Assembly (NCBI RefSeq): GCF_000739935.1
Contig: NZ_BBJU01000002.1
Location: 1 to 64,000, forward strand
Length of the DNA: 64,000 bases
DNA from: Agrobacterium rubi TR3 = NBRC 13261
GTDB lineage: Bacteria; Pseudomonadota; Alphaproteobacteria; Rhizobiales; Rhizobiaceae
Direction: 5' to 3'
Shown piece by piece: positions 35,758-44,407 of this stretch (the stretch's first letter is position 1; the number at the start of each line of letters is the position of its first letter). The notes under the pieces are model-generated. The model was not told the origin of the DNA. It searched no databases and saw nothing but the letters and a program-made list of their open reading frames with translations. The translations under genes and the position numbers were made by a program.

Positions 35758-35911
35758 TACCCCCCTCTGCCTTGCCAGGCATCTCCCCTAAAGGGGGGAG
35801 ATCGGCGAGACGCGCTCATCAACCATCCGCACCGCTAAAGGTGGCCAACAGATTGCCACGAGTCGATCTCCCCACCTGTGGGGGAGATGCCCGGCAGGGC
35901 AGAGGGGGGTA
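35758..35911. repeat. RIME-like long inverted repeat, copy before the xyl genes
   Basis: The left end taccccc ctctgccttgcc and right end ggcagggcagaggggggta are inverted, with an inner palindrome at each arm and a centre of about 60 bases. The right end continues as aagcc, the same flank seen at the start of the window. Confidence 0.85.
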
Positions 35912-36025
35912 AGCCGCACACTCGACCTTCAAAGCGATACACCGACCCCATTTCTGAGGTACGTACATCATTTTCTGATTTACGTGTCTCAAAATCTCCT
36001 CTATGGAATCCAGCCGGGAGAAAAC

Positions 36026-37051
36026 ATGAAGCCGACAGTTCACGATATTGCCTCGAAAGCGGGCGTTAGCCTTGCGACCGTTGACCGGGTGATCAACCTG
36101 CGCCGGGGGGTGCATGCGGTGACGCGTGCCAAGGTCGAGACGGCGATTTTGGAGCTGGGTTATGTGCGCGATATGGCCGCTGCCAATCTGGCCAAGGGCC
36201 GCAGCTATGCGCTGGTCTTCATCCTGCCCAACAACGACAATTCCTTCATGGCCGGTCTTCGCGCCGAGGTGAGGGCGGCCGCCTCTCGGTCTTATGTCGA
36301 GCGCACCTCCATCCGCATCATCGAGGTGCCACCCTTCGATCCCGCAGCGCTCGCCCAGGCGCTGGATGTGGCGCGGCTGGAAAAGCCGTCCGGCGTCGCT
36401 TTCGTCGCTATCGATGCGCAGGATGTGGTGGAGGCGGTGGATCGGCTGACCGATAGCGGCGTTGCGGCGGTGACGCTCGTCTCCGATATCACCGGCTCCC
36501 GACGCGACCATTTCGCAGGCGTGGATAATGTTGCCGCAGGCCGCACCGCTGCCAGCCTGATGGGGCGTTTTCTGCCGAGAGACGGTGGCGATGTCGCCGT
36601 GCTGGCAGGCTCGATGCTGGTCAAGGACCACCGCGAACGCTTGGCCGGATTCCAGTCGGTGATCGCAGAAGAGTTCCCCGATCTCCACCTCCTGCCGGTT
36701 CTGGAGGGGCGCGATGACCCCGAAACTGTGGAGCAGTTGGTGGCGGAATGCCTTAATGCCAATCCTGACCTGCTCGGTCTTTACAGCCTGGGCGCGGGCA
36801 ATCGCGGTCTCATCAAGGCACTGAAATCATCGCACCAGCCATCGTCCCCTTGCGTCATCGCCCACGAACTGACCGAAAACACCGCCAACGCCCTGCGCGA
36901 GGGCGTGCTGGATGCGGTGCTGAACCAGGATGCGGGCCACGAGGTGCGCAGCGCTATCAGGGTGCTGAAAGCCCGCGCCGATGGCCTCGCCGTCATCGAG
37001 GCGCAGGAGCGCATTCGTATCGACATATTCTTGCGGGATAATCTCCCCTGA
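36026..37051 (+). CDS. LacI-family regulator of xylose utilisation
   Basis: Regulator of 341 residues. The helix-turn-helix (about 4-50, TVHDIASKAGVSLATVDRVIN) and hinge are followed by a periplasmic-binding-protein-like effector domain. The effector domain is of the longer type with an LPNNDNSFM start, seen in regulators next to sugar-kinase genes. The xylB gene begins 24 bases after its stop, so they are co-transcribed. It probably represses xylB and xylA until D-xylose or a related sugar binds. ATG 36026 has GGGAGA upstream. Confidence 0.9.
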   Translation: MKPTVHDIASKAGVSLATVDRVINLRRGVHAVTRAKVETAILELGYVRDMAAANLAKGRSYALVFILPNNDNSFMAGLRAEVRAAASRSYVERTSIRIIEVPPFDPAALAQALDVARLEKPSGVAFVAIDAQDVVEAVDRLTDSGVAAVTLVSDITGSRRDHFAGVDNVAAGRTAASLMGRFLPRDGGDVAVLAGSMLVKDHRERLAGFQSVIAEEFPDLHLLPVLEGRDDPETVEQLVAECLNANPDLLGLYSLGAGNRGLIKALKSSHQPSSPCVIAHELTENTANALREGVLDAVLNQDAGHEVRSAIRVLKARADGLAVIEAQERIRIDIFLRDNLP

Positions 37052-37075
37052 CACTGACATAGCACTGGAGGAAAC

Positions 37076-38530
37076 ATGTATCTCGGTCTCGATTTGGGAA
37101 CATCCGGCGTCAAGGCGCTGCTGATCAATGGTGATCAAAACGTCATCGGTTCGGCCAATGGCGCGCTGGACGTTTCACGCCTCCACCATGGCTGGTCCGA
37201 ACAGAGCCCGGCAGATTGGATCACCGCCACGCAAACGGCGATTGGCGGTCTGAAGGCGAAACACCCCAAGGAATTGGCCGCCGTCAAAGGCATCGGCCTA
37301 TCAGGCCATATGCATGGCGCAACGCTGGTGGATGCGGCGGGTGATGTGCTGCGCCCCTGCATTCTGTGGAACGACACCCGCTCCTATGCCGAAGCGGCGA
37401 AACTGGATGCCGATCCGCGCTTCCGCAAGATCACCGGCAATATCGTGTTTCCCGGCTTTACCGCGCCGAAGCTGGTGTGGGTCGCCAACAACGAGCCGGA
37501 GATTTTTGCCAAGGTCGCCAAGGTTTTGCTGCCGAAGGATTATCTGCGGCTGTGGCTGACGGGTGAATACATGTCCGAAATGTCCGACTCCGCTGGCACT
37601 TCGTGGCTCGATACCGGCGCACGCAAATGGTCGCCGGAATTGCTGGAGGCCACCGGCCTCACCGAACAGCAGATGCCGTCGCTGGTGGAAGGCACGGACG
37701 AGGCCGGAACGCTGCGCTCCGAACTTGCCTCATCCTGGGGCATTTCCGGCAAGGTTGTCGTTGCCGGTGGCGCTGGCGATAATGCCGCGTCCGCCTGCGG
37801 CATGGGCACAGTCTCGGAAGGCCATGCCTTCGTATCGCTGGGCACCTCCGGCGTGCTGTTCGCCGCCAACGCCTCCTATCTGCCCAAGCCCGAAAGCGCC
37901 GTTCACGCCTTCTGCCACGCGCTGCCCAACACATGGCACCAGATGGGCGTCATTCTCTCTGCCACCGATGCGCTGAACTGGTATTCCGGCATAACCGGCA
38001 AATCCGCTGGCGATCTTTCCACGGAACTGGGCAACGAGCTGAAGGCCCCGACCGGCGTTACCTTCGCCCCCTATCTTTCAGGTGAACGCACGCCCCACAA
38101 TGACGCGGCCATCCGTGGTTCCTTCGTCGGCCTGTCCCACGAAAGCAACCGCAAGGCGCTGACGCAGGCCGTGATGGAAGGCGTCACCTTCGCCATCAGA
38201 GACAATCTCGAAGCGCTGAAATCAGCCGGCACCTCGATTTCCCGCGTCACCGCCATCGGCGGCGGCTCGCGTTCCCGCTACTGGCTGGCCTCCATCGCCA
38301 CATCGCTCGGTGTGTCAGTGGATATTCCGGCAGAGGGTGACTTCGGTGCGGCCTTTGGCGCGGCAAGGCTTGGGTTGATTGCGGCGACGGGGGCAGACCC
38401 GGTTGCCGTTTGCTCGCAGCCGGAAACGGAGGAGACGATCGAGCCGGTAGCTGCGCTTCGGGACGCCTATGAGGAGGCTTATGGGCGGTATCGGGCGCTC
38501 TATCCGGCGATCAGGACGCTTTCGCATTGA
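37076..38530 (+). CDS. xylB: Xylulokinase
   Basis: FGGY kinase of 484 residues phosphorylating D-xylulose to xylulose 5-phosphate. The N-terminal motif LGLDLGTSGVKAL (3-15), the catalytic-acid region GGAGDNAASACGMG (about 230-243) and the C-terminal TAIGGGSRSRYW adenosine-binding motif (about 394-405) all fit XylB. A GGAGGAAAC ribosome site precedes the ATG. It lies between a LacI regulator and xylA, although a RIME-like repeat of about 155 bases separates it from xylA. Confidence 0.95.
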   Translation: MYLGLDLGTSGVKALLINGDQNVIGSANGALDVSRLHHGWSEQSPADWITATQTAIGGLKAKHPKELAAVKGIGLSGHMHGATLVDAAGDVLRPCILWNDTRSYAEAAKLDADPRFRKITGNIVFPGFTAPKLVWVANNEPEIFAKVAKVLLPKDYLRLWLTGEYMSEMSDSAGTSWLDTGARKWSPELLEATGLTEQQMPSLVEGTDEAGTLRSELASSWGISGKVVVAGGAGDNAASACGMGTVSEGHAFVSLGTSGVLFAANASYLPKPESAVHAFCHALPNTWHQMGVILSATDALNWYSGITGKSAGDLSTELGNELKAPTGVTFAPYLSGERTPHNDAAIRGSFVGLSHESNRKALTQAVMEGVTFAIRDNLEALKSAGTSISRVTAIGGGSRSRYWLASIATSLGVSVDIPAEGDFGAAFGAARLGLIAATGADPVAVCSQPETEETIEPVAALRDAYEEAYGRYRALYPAIRTLSH

Positions 38531-38548
38531 TGGTCGGTGGTTGGTGTT

Positions 38549-38705
38549 TACCCCCCTCTGTCCTGCCAGACATCTCCCCCACAAGGAGGGAGATCGGCTA
38601 GACGCTAACTCCTCGCTTTATCCGCAGCCTTTGAGATGGGCGGGAGGTCTCCACGAGTCGATCTCCCCACCTGTGGGGGAGATGCCCGGCAGGGCAGAGG
38701 GGGGT
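38549..38705. repeat. RIME-like long inverted repeat, copy between xylB and xylA
   Basis: Left arm tacccccctctgtcctgcc, right arm ggcagggcagaggggggtg, inverted around a centre of about 60 bases that resembles the centre of the copy at 35758 (shared acgagtcgatctcccc). It sits inside what would otherwise be a contiguous xylB-xylA operon. Confidence 0.85.
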
Positions 38706-38785
38706 GAACCCCAGCCACCAACACAAGCGAATATACCCAGGAACACTTTCACCATTTTACCACTATGCAAACTAGGGAGAGAACC

Positions 38786-40096
38786 ATGACCACAGGCTTT
38801 TTCGGCGACATCCAGAAAATCAAATATGAAGGTCCAGACAGCACCAACCCGCTGGCCTTCCGCCATTACAATCCCGATGAAATCGTCGGTGGCAAGCGCA
38901 TGGAAGATCACCTGCGCTTTGCGGTGGCCTACTGGCACACCTTCACATGGCCAGGCGGCGACCCCTTCGGTGGCCAGACCTTCGAGCGCCCGTGGTTCGA
39001 AGACACCATGCAGGCGGCCAAGCTGAAGGCCGATGTTGCCTTCGAATTCTTTTCGCTGCTGGGCTCGCCGTTTTATTGCTTCCACGATGCCGACGTGCGC
39101 CCAGAAGGCAAGACATTCGCGGAAAACACGAAGAACCTCAACGAGATCGTCGATTATTTTGGCCAGAAACAGGCAGACACAGGCGTCAAGCTTCTCTGGG
39201 GGACCGCCAACCTCTTCTCCAACCGCCGCTTCATGTCGGGTGCCGCCACCAACCCTGACCCTGACGTGTTTGCCTATTCGGCAGCGACGGTAAAGACCTG
39301 CCTCGATGCCACCAAGACACTAGGCGGCGCGAACTATGTTCTCTGGGGCGGTCGTGAGGGCTATGAAACCCTCCTCAACACCGATGTGAAGCGCGAACTC
39401 GATCAGCTTGGCCGCTTCCTCAATCTGGTGGTGGAATACAAGTACAAGATCGGCTTCGAAGGCACGATCCTGATCGAGCCGAAGCCGCAGGAACCCACCA
39501 AACACCAGTATGATTACGACGTCGCCACCGTCTATGCCTTCCTGCAAAAGCATGGGCTGGACAAGGAAGTGAAGGTCAATATCGAGCAGGGCCACGCCAT
39601 TCTGGCCGGTCACTCCTTCGAACACGAATTGGCCATGGCCAACGCCTTCGGCATTTTCGGCTCCATCGATATGAACCGCAACGACTACCAGTCCGGCTGG
39701 GATACCGACCAGTTCCCCAACAACGTGCCGGAAATGGCGCTGGCCTATTACCACGTGCTGGAAGCCGGCGGCTTCAAGAACGGCGGCACCAACTTCGATT
39801 CGAAGCTGCGCCGTCAGTCGCTCGACCCGGCAGATCTGCTCATCGGTCACATCGGCGGCATGGATTGCTGCGCCCGTGGCCTAAAGGCTGCGGCCAAGAT
39901 GGTCGAAGACAAGGCGCTGTCGCAGCCGCTGGCAGACCGTTACGCCAAGTGGGATTCGGCAGATGCGCAGAAGCTGCTGCGTGGTGAGCTGAAACTGGAT
40001 GAGATCGCTGCGATGGTGGAGCGGGACAACATCAACCCCGAGCCGAAGTCCGGTCGTCAGGAATATCTGGAGAACGTTGTTAATCGCTACGTTTAA
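38786..40096 (+). CDS. xylA: Xylose isomerase
   Basis: Converts D-xylose to D-xylulose. The protein has 436 residues, the class II length. The metal-binding signatures are intact: [18 protein letters not shown] (about 232-249) and the H-D/E-x2 stretch [16 protein letters not shown] (about 268-283). AGGGAGAG precedes the ATG at 38786. It supplies the substrate for XylB encoded upstream, and a repeat follows its stop. Confidence 0.96.
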   Translation: MTTGFFGDIQKIKYEGPDSTNPLAFRHYNPDEIVGGKRMEDHLRFAVAYWHTFTWPGGDPFGGQTFERPWFEDTMQAAKLKADVAFEFFSLLGSPFYCFHDADVRPEGKTFAENTKNLNEIVDYFGQKQADTGVKLLWGTANLFSNRRFMSGAATNPDPDVFAYSAATVKTCLDATKTLGGANYVLWGGREGYETLLNTDVKRELDQLGRFLNLVVEYKYKIGFEGTILIEPKPQEPTKHQYDYDVATVYAFLQKHGLDKEVKVNIEQGHAILAGHSFEHELAMANAFGIFGSIDMNRNDYQSGWDTDQFPNNVPEMALAYYHVLEAGGFKNGGTNFDSKLRRQSLDPADLLIGHIGGMDCCARGLKAAAKMVEDKALSQPLADRYAKWDSADAQKLLRGELKLDEIAAMVERDNINPEPKSGRQEYLENVVNRYV

Positions 40097-40127
40097 GGGT
40101 GTCGCCGGTCTTAATGGCGCTAAAATG

Positions 40128-40241
40128 CCGTCACCCCGGCCTTGAGCCGGGGTCCAGTGCGATCAAGTCTTTGATCGCGAAATACTTTTTCGCACCGCAG
40201 ACGCGGTGCGGCTGGATGCCGGGTCAAGCCCGGCATGACGG
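40128..40241. repeat. Dispersed palindromic repeat, complete copy 2
   Basis: Starts ccgtcaccccgg and ends ccggcatgacgg. The end hairpins are CCCCGGC-cttga-GCCGGGG and GCCGGG-tcaag-CCCGGC. The centre contains the inverted gatcaag/ctttgatc element also found in the copy at 62688. It lies 32 bases after xylA. Confidence 0.85.
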
Positions 40242-40452
40242 AAAAAGCGGAGGCCTCTGCTCCAAGAGGCCTCCAATCCGGCCCCCACAAAAAATAAAAA
40301 AATTTCTCAATTTTTTTTCTCCATGGTCTCCAACCCTCCCGCATAATCCCCGTGCTTTCGAAACAAAGGGGTGCAACGCGCGGCATCCCGGCGGTTCGAA
40401 GGCCGGTATCGACAAGCGGTTGCTTAACAAAAGAGCCGTTTCCGTGGACCCA
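40242..40452. other. Region after the xylA repeat, no protein gene visible
   Basis: Holds a perfect ten-base-pair hairpin (40249-40274), an unusual A/T tract (40288-40320, runs of A7 and T8 separated by a few bases), and a weaker CCCC...GGGG hairpin near 40348-40371. Short open frames here show no protein-like composition. Confidence 0.5.
40249..40274 (-). terminator. Minus-strand terminator-like hairpin with no known gene
   Basis: GGAGGCCTCT-gctcca-AGAGGCCTCC is a perfect ten-pair stem. On the minus strand it is followed by GCTTTTTC, so it has terminator form in that direction, yet no minus-strand gene precedes it. On the plus strand no T-run follows. Confidence 0.45.
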
Positions 40453-40752
40453 CCTCTTGCCACTGGCCAGGCAAGGGACCGGGCGTTCCGATAGGTACCG
40501 TGACGTGCAGTTGTAATGGGTCCGGCAAATGCCAAGACCTAGACCATAATCCGCCAATGCTTCCCGCATTTGCCGGACATGCCTGATCCCCCGGCCCGCT
40601 GTCTTGAATGGAGCGGGCCGGTGAGGATTTTGCTTGGTTACTCGCCTGTGCCTTCTTGTGTGCACCGCAACATCACCTATGTGTGTTGGGTTTTACGGAT
40701 AGCCCCGCCTGCACATGCGTGCCTGACCGGAGGCCGACCCCAAGGAGATTTT
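40453..40752 (+). promoter_or_regulatory. Candidate structured 5' leader of the nitroreductase gene
   Basis: Three perfect stems occur in succession: CTTGCC/GGCAAG (40456-40475), a long-range 13-pair stem GTCCGGCAAATGC/GCATTTGCCGGAC (40520-40532 with 40566-40578), and CCGGCCCGCT/AGCGGGCCGG (40591-40621). Smaller complementary segments (CAACA/TGTTG, GCCT/AGGC) lie nearer the AAGGAG ribosome site. None is followed by a T-run. I cannot match it to a known riboswitch, and transcription through it is an inference. Confidence 0.4.
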
Positions 40753-41385
40753 ATGCTGATCGAGAAATTGAACTGGCGTTATGCCACCAAGAAGATGGAC
40801 CCCTCCAAGTCGGTTTCGCAGGACAAGGTCGACCGCATCATCGAGGCCGCCCGTCTGGCGCCGACATCGAGCGGCTTGCAGCCTTTCGAAATCATCGTCG
40901 TCACCAACCCGGAGACACGCGCCAAGATTCAGGAGATATCCTGGAACCAGGCGCAGGTCACCGAAGGCTCGCACCTGCTGGTGTTTGCCGCCTGGGACAA
41001 CTACACAGCAGACCGCATCAACCACATGTTCGATCTGACCAATGACGAGCGCGGTTTCAAGAACGAAGGCTGGGAAAATTACCGCCAGTCGCTGCTGTCG
41101 TCCTACCCGCAGCGTGATGCCGAGGTGAATTTCCAGCACGCCGCCCGTCAGGCCTATATCGCCTTCGGCATGGCCGTTGCGCAGGCTGCTTTCGAAGGCG
41201 TGGATTCCACCCCGATGGAAGGTTTTGATCCGGCCAAGCTGGACGAAATCCTTGGCCTTCGTGAAAAGGGCCTGCGCTCGGCAGTCATCCTGCCCTTGGG
41301 TTATCGTCAGGAAGAGGGCGACTGGCTGGTCAACCTCAAGAAGGTTCGCCGCCCGCTGGAAGAGTTCGTCTCCACCGTCGAGTGA
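40753..41385 (+). CDS. Nitroreductase-family NAD(P)H-dependent oxidoreductase
   Basis: FMN-dependent reductase of 210 residues, NfsB-like. The FMN-phosphate residues appear in the N-terminal RYATKKMD (about 9-16), and the flavin-binding ARLAPTSSGLQPFEIIVV segment is near 33-50. The C-terminal RSAVILPLGYRQ (about 177-188) is also typical. It should reduce nitro or quinone compounds as a homodimer. AAGGAGATTTT precedes the ATG. A structured region of about 300 bases lies upstream. Confidence 0.92.
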   Translation: MLIEKLNWRYATKKMDPSKSVSQDKVDRIIEAARLAPTSSGLQPFEIIVVTNPETRAKIQEISWNQAQVTEGSHLLVFAAWDNYTADRINHMFDLTNDERGFKNEGWENYRQSLLSSYPQRDAEVNFQHAARQAYIAFGMAVAQAAFEGVDSTPMEGFDPAKLDEILGLREKGLRSAVILPLGYRQEEGDWLVNLKKVRRPLEEFVSTVE

Positions 41386-41634
41386 TCGTCCAGCCGCATA
41401 TCGCGGTCGATTTTTCCGCTACCGGCGGATAATTGAAAAACCATACCTATAATTCTGTATCGCAGACAGGCATGTTTGCGATACAGAGATGCCGATCCCG
41501 GCTTCCATAAGGAAAGTTGAACGTAATGCTCCGGAGCGTCATGCGTTGTCGAATGTGCCAGATGGCAGCATGAGCGAAGCGGCTTTCCCTGCCGCCGGGT
41601 TTCGACCTTGGAAATACAGTCCGAAGAGCATTTT
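41386..41634. other. Leader region of the metNIQ operon
   Basis: About 250 bases. The clearest element is the perfect hairpin at 41455-41486. I looked for SAM-II features and found only a CGCGGTCGATTT resemblance without the downstream conserved segment, so no riboswitch is called. Confidence 0.4.
41455..41486 (+). other. Perfect hairpin upstream of metN
   Basis: CTGTATCGCA and TGCGATACAG form a perfect ten-base-pair stem with a 12-base loop (gacaggcatgtt). No T-run follows. It may be an operator or an mRNA structure controlling the methionine importer. Confidence 0.5.
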
Positions 41635-42735
41635 ATGATATCTGACATTTCAGCGGCCAGTGCCGTGCCATCAGGTCAAGCGGCCAGCGATCCCATGGTC
41701 GCCTTTCAAGCCGTGACCAAGACCTTCGGTGACCCCGCCAGAAAAACCTCGTTTACGGCCCTTGCCGGTGTGGACTATGTGGTGCCACGCGGCTCGATCT
41801 CCGGCATTATAGGTCGTTCCGGCGCCGGCAAATCCACGCTCATCAGGCTCGTCAACGGGTTGGAACGGCCAAGCTCCGGCAAGGTCATCGTTGATGGTGT
41901 GGATGTCGGTGCGCTGGATGAGGCAGGGCTTCGGACCCTGCGCCGTTCCGTTGGCATGATCTTCCAGCACTTCAACCTTCTGTCGTCGCGCACTGCCTAC
42001 GACAACGTCGCTCTGCCGCTTGAAATTGCAGGTGTTTCGAGCGCGGAGATCAAGAAGAAGGTCGGGCCGCTGCTCGATCTCGTCGGTCTGGGAGACAAGG
42101 CCAATCGCTATCCGGCAGAGCTATCCGGCGGACAGAAGCAGCGCGTCGGTATCGCCCGTGCGCTCGCGACCGAGCCGAAGCTGCTGCTGTCCGACGAAGC
42201 GACATCCGCGCTGGACCCCGAGACCACGCAATCGATCTTGGAACTGCTGAAGAAAATCAATGCCGAACTTGGCCTGACCGTGCTTCTCATCACGCATGAG
42301 ATGGAAGTGGTGAAGACCATCGCCAGCCAAGTGTCGGTCATCGACAAGGGGCTGATCGTCGAGCAGGGCAGCACCTTCGACATCTTCACCAACTCGCGCC
42401 ATGAAACGACCCGCAGCCTGCTGTCCTCTGCCGTCGGCGTGAAGCTGCCGCATTGGGTCACATCAGGTTTGAAAACCGATGCAGCGCCGGGCGACCGCGT
42501 GCTGGTGCGCCTCGTCTTCTTCGGCGACACCGCCTTCCAGCCGCTCACCGCACGTCTGGTCGCGGAAATCGGCCCGGATGTGAACATCCTCGCTGGCACC
42601 ATCGAAGAAATCTCCGGCCAGCCCTTCGGCTCGCTGGTGGTCTCCTATCCGTCAACGCCTGACGTCACTGCCCGTGCCAACCAGTTCTATGCCGAAACCG
42701 GCCTGACAACGGAGGTCCTCGGTTATGTCGCCTGA
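41635..42735 (+). CDS. metN: Methionine ABC transporter ATP-binding protein
   Basis: ATPase of 366 residues. Walker [10 protein letters not shown] is at 60-68, the signature [15 protein letters not shown] near 163-177, and Walker [13 protein letters not shown] near 183-194. A C-terminal NIL (ACT-like) domain from about 275 to 366 is the site of methionine trans-inhibition in this family. An N-terminal extension of about 20 residues precedes the core. The metI ATG overlaps its end by 11 bases. Confidence 0.94.
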   Translation: MISDISAASAVPSGQAASDPMVAFQAVTKTFGDPARKTSFTALAGVDYVVPRGSISGIIGRSGAGKSTLIRLVNGLERPSSGKVIVDGVDVGALDEAGLRTLRRSVGMIFQHFNLLSSRTAYDNVALPLEIAGVSSAEIKKKVGPLLDLVGLGDKANRYPAELSGGQKQRVGIARALATEPKLLLSDEATSALDPETTQSILELLKKINAELGLTVLLITHEMEVVKTIASQVSVIDKGLIVEQGSTFDIFTNSRHETTRSLLSSAVGVKLPHWVTSGLKTDAAPGDRVLVRLVFFGDTAFQPLTARLVAEIGPDVNILAGTIEEISGQPFGSLVVSYPSTPDVTARANQFYAETGLTTEVLGYVA

Positions 42736-43393
42736 TATGATTTTTGCTGTTCTCTGGAAGGGTTTGATCCAGACGCTGCATATGGTGGCGGTCTCGGGGC
42801 TGGTCGGTTCACTGCTCGGTCTGCCTATCGGCATCTTCCTCGCCACCAGCGGCAAGGGTGAGCTGTTCGAGGCACCGATGATCAACCGTGTCATCGGCCT
42901 CATCGTCAACGCCGCCCGCTCCACGCCCTTCATCATTCTGGTCGTGGCCATCATTCCGTTCACGCGGCTTGTTGCCGGCACCTCCATCGGCACATCGGCT
43001 GCCATCGTGCCGCTCACGGTGGCGACCGTGCCTTTCGTTGCTCGTCTGGTGGAAGCCGCCATTCGCGAAGTCGACAAGGGTCTCATCGAAGCCGCGCGTG
43101 CCATGGGCGCAACGCCGCTCCAGATCGTCACCAAGGTTCTGCTGGCCGAAGCCAAGCCCGGCATTACGCTGGCGCTGACGCTGACGCTCGTCAGCCTCAT
43201 CGGCTACTCGGCCATGGTCGGTGCCGTCGGTGGTGGCGGTCTGGGTGACCTTGGCATTCGCTACGGCTATCAGCGCTTCATGCCGGATGTGATGCTGGCC
43301 GTCGTCGTCGTTCTTATCGTGCTGGTCCAGATCGTGCAGAGCGCGGGCGACGCCCTTGCCCGCAGCTTCGACAAGCGCAACCGCAAAAACTAA
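42725..43393 (+). CDS. metI: Methionine ABC transporter permease
   Basis: Permease of 222 residues with five hydrophobic segments and the coupling-loop pattern [13 protein letters not shown] (about 122-134). The start overlaps metN, implying translational coupling, and metQ follows 24 bases later. It forms a homodimeric channel with two MetN subunits for L- and probably D-methionine. Confidence 0.94.
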   Translation: MSPDMIFAVLWKGLIQTLHMVAVSGLVGSLLGLPIGIFLATSGKGELFEAPMINRVIGLIVNAARSTPFIILVVAIIPFTRLVAGTSIGTSAAIVPLTVATVPFVARLVEAAIREVDKGLIEAARAMGATPLQIVTKVLLAEAKPGITLALTLTLVSLIGYSAMVGAVGGGGLGDLGIRYGYQRFMPDVMLAVVVVLIVLVQIVQSAGDALARSFDKRNRKN

Positions 43394-43417
43394 AAACACA
43401 AAACAAAGGAGACACCC

Positions 43418-44194
43418 ATGAAAAAACTCATCATCGCCGCCTCGCTGGCAGCCCTGTTTGCAGGCAGTGCATTGGCTGAAACCATCAAGATCGGCGTGAC
43501 CCCTGCCGAACACGCGCAGATCATGGAGCAGGTCAAGAAGATTGCCGCCACCAAGGGTCTCGACCTCGAAATCCTCGAATTCTCCGACTATGTCGTGCCC
43601 AACCAGGCGCTGGCCGATGGCGAGTTGCAGGCCAATTCCTTCCAGCACCAGCCTTACCTCGACAATCAGGTCGCAGACCGCAAGTTCGATCTCGTCAGCG
43701 TCGGCACCACCATCACCACACCGATGGGCGTTTACTCCAAGAAGGTGAAGAGCCTGGACGAGCTGAAGGACGGCGCAACTGTCGGCATTCCGAACGACCC
43801 GACCAATGGCGGTCGCGCCATTCTGGTTCTGGCCTCCAAGGGTCTCATCAAGGTCAACCCGGACGCTGGCCTGAAGGTCACGCCTGCCGACATCACCGAG
43901 AACCCGAAGAACATCCAGATCGTCGAACTCGACGCTGCCCAGCTTCCGCGCTCGCTGGATGATACCGACGCCTCGGTCATCAACACCAACTATGCGACTG
44001 CCGGTGGCCTGAACCCGAAGAAGGACGCCATCGCCATCGAAAGCGAAAAGTCGCCTTACGCCAACGTCATTGCCGTGCGTTCGCAGGACAAGGACAAGCC
44101 ATGGGTCAAGACGCTGGTCGAATCCTACCAGAGCCCGGAAGTGAAGAGCTTCATTCTCGAAAAGTACAACGGCACGGTCATCCCGTCCTGGTAA
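43418..44194 (+). CDS. metQ: Methionine-binding protein (NlpA family)
   Basis: Periplasmic binding protein of 258 residues with a signal peptide (about 1-21, IIAASLAALFAGSALA) and the NlpA-family ETIKIGVTPAEHAQI start. The signal peptide ends in ALA-E and has no lipobox cysteine, so it is predicted to be soluble rather than a lipoprotein as in E. coli. The characteristic DLVSVGTTITTPMGVYS and IPNDPTNGGRA segments are present. A terminator hairpin follows. Confidence 0.93.
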   Translation: MKKLIIAASLAALFAGSALAETIKIGVTPAEHAQIMEQVKKIAATKGLDLEILEFSDYVVPNQALADGELQANSFQHQPYLDNQVADRKFDLVSVGTTITTPMGVYSKKVKSLDELKDGATVGIPNDPTNGGRAILVLASKGLIKVNPDAGLKVTPADITENPKNIQIVELDAAQLPRSLDDTDASVINTNYATAGGLNPKKDAIAIESEKSPYANVIAVRSQDKDKPWVKTLVESYQSPEVKSFILEKYNGTVIPSW

Positions 44195-44220
44195 GCAGCT
44201 CTTTTTCTAAGCCTTTTTAC

Positions 44221-44252
44221 AACCTCTCCCATTGTTACGGGGGAGGTTTTTT
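44221..44252 (+). terminator. Rho-independent terminator of metNIQ
   Basis: AACCTCTCCC and GGGGGAGGTT pair (one G-U) around an eight-base loop and run into TTTTTT, 26 bases after the metQ stop. Confidence 0.88.
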
Positions 44253-44386
44253 ACGTATGGTTATCCCTAACAACAAACGTTCCGGCGTTTGTCTTCAGCA
44301 TGTTGCGATTGGCAAGACGGCGGGGCGGTATTTTAATACCTTTTGAAGACTTGATGCGGAATATGCAGCCTTCAGGGGAAAAAAAG

Positions 44387-44407
44387 ATGCTGTCAGATGC
44401 CGCATAA
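44387..44407 (+). other. Tiny upstream frame overlapping the GGDEF-EAL start
   Basis: A six-codon frame (MLSDAA, then TAA) has a ribosome site, AGGGGA, eight bases upstream. The large gene's ATG at 44397 lies inside it in another frame and has no site of its own at normal distance. Translational coupling or a mis-assigned start are both possible. Confidence 0.35.

Noticed and set aside
40370-40420. A tRNA-like GGTTCGAA segment
   Set aside because: No acceptor, D-arm or anticodon stem can be formed around it, and there is no CCA-compatible end.
40097-40752. Protein-coding genes in the xylA-nitroreductase gap
   Set aside because: The open frames there cross the repeat and the A/T tract and have no ribosome sites or family resemblance. 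They look like chance frames.
41386-41440. SAM-II riboswitch upstream of metN
   Set aside because: Only a CGCGGTCGATTT-like stretch resembles the first conserved block. The downstream conserved segments and pseudoknot partners are missing.
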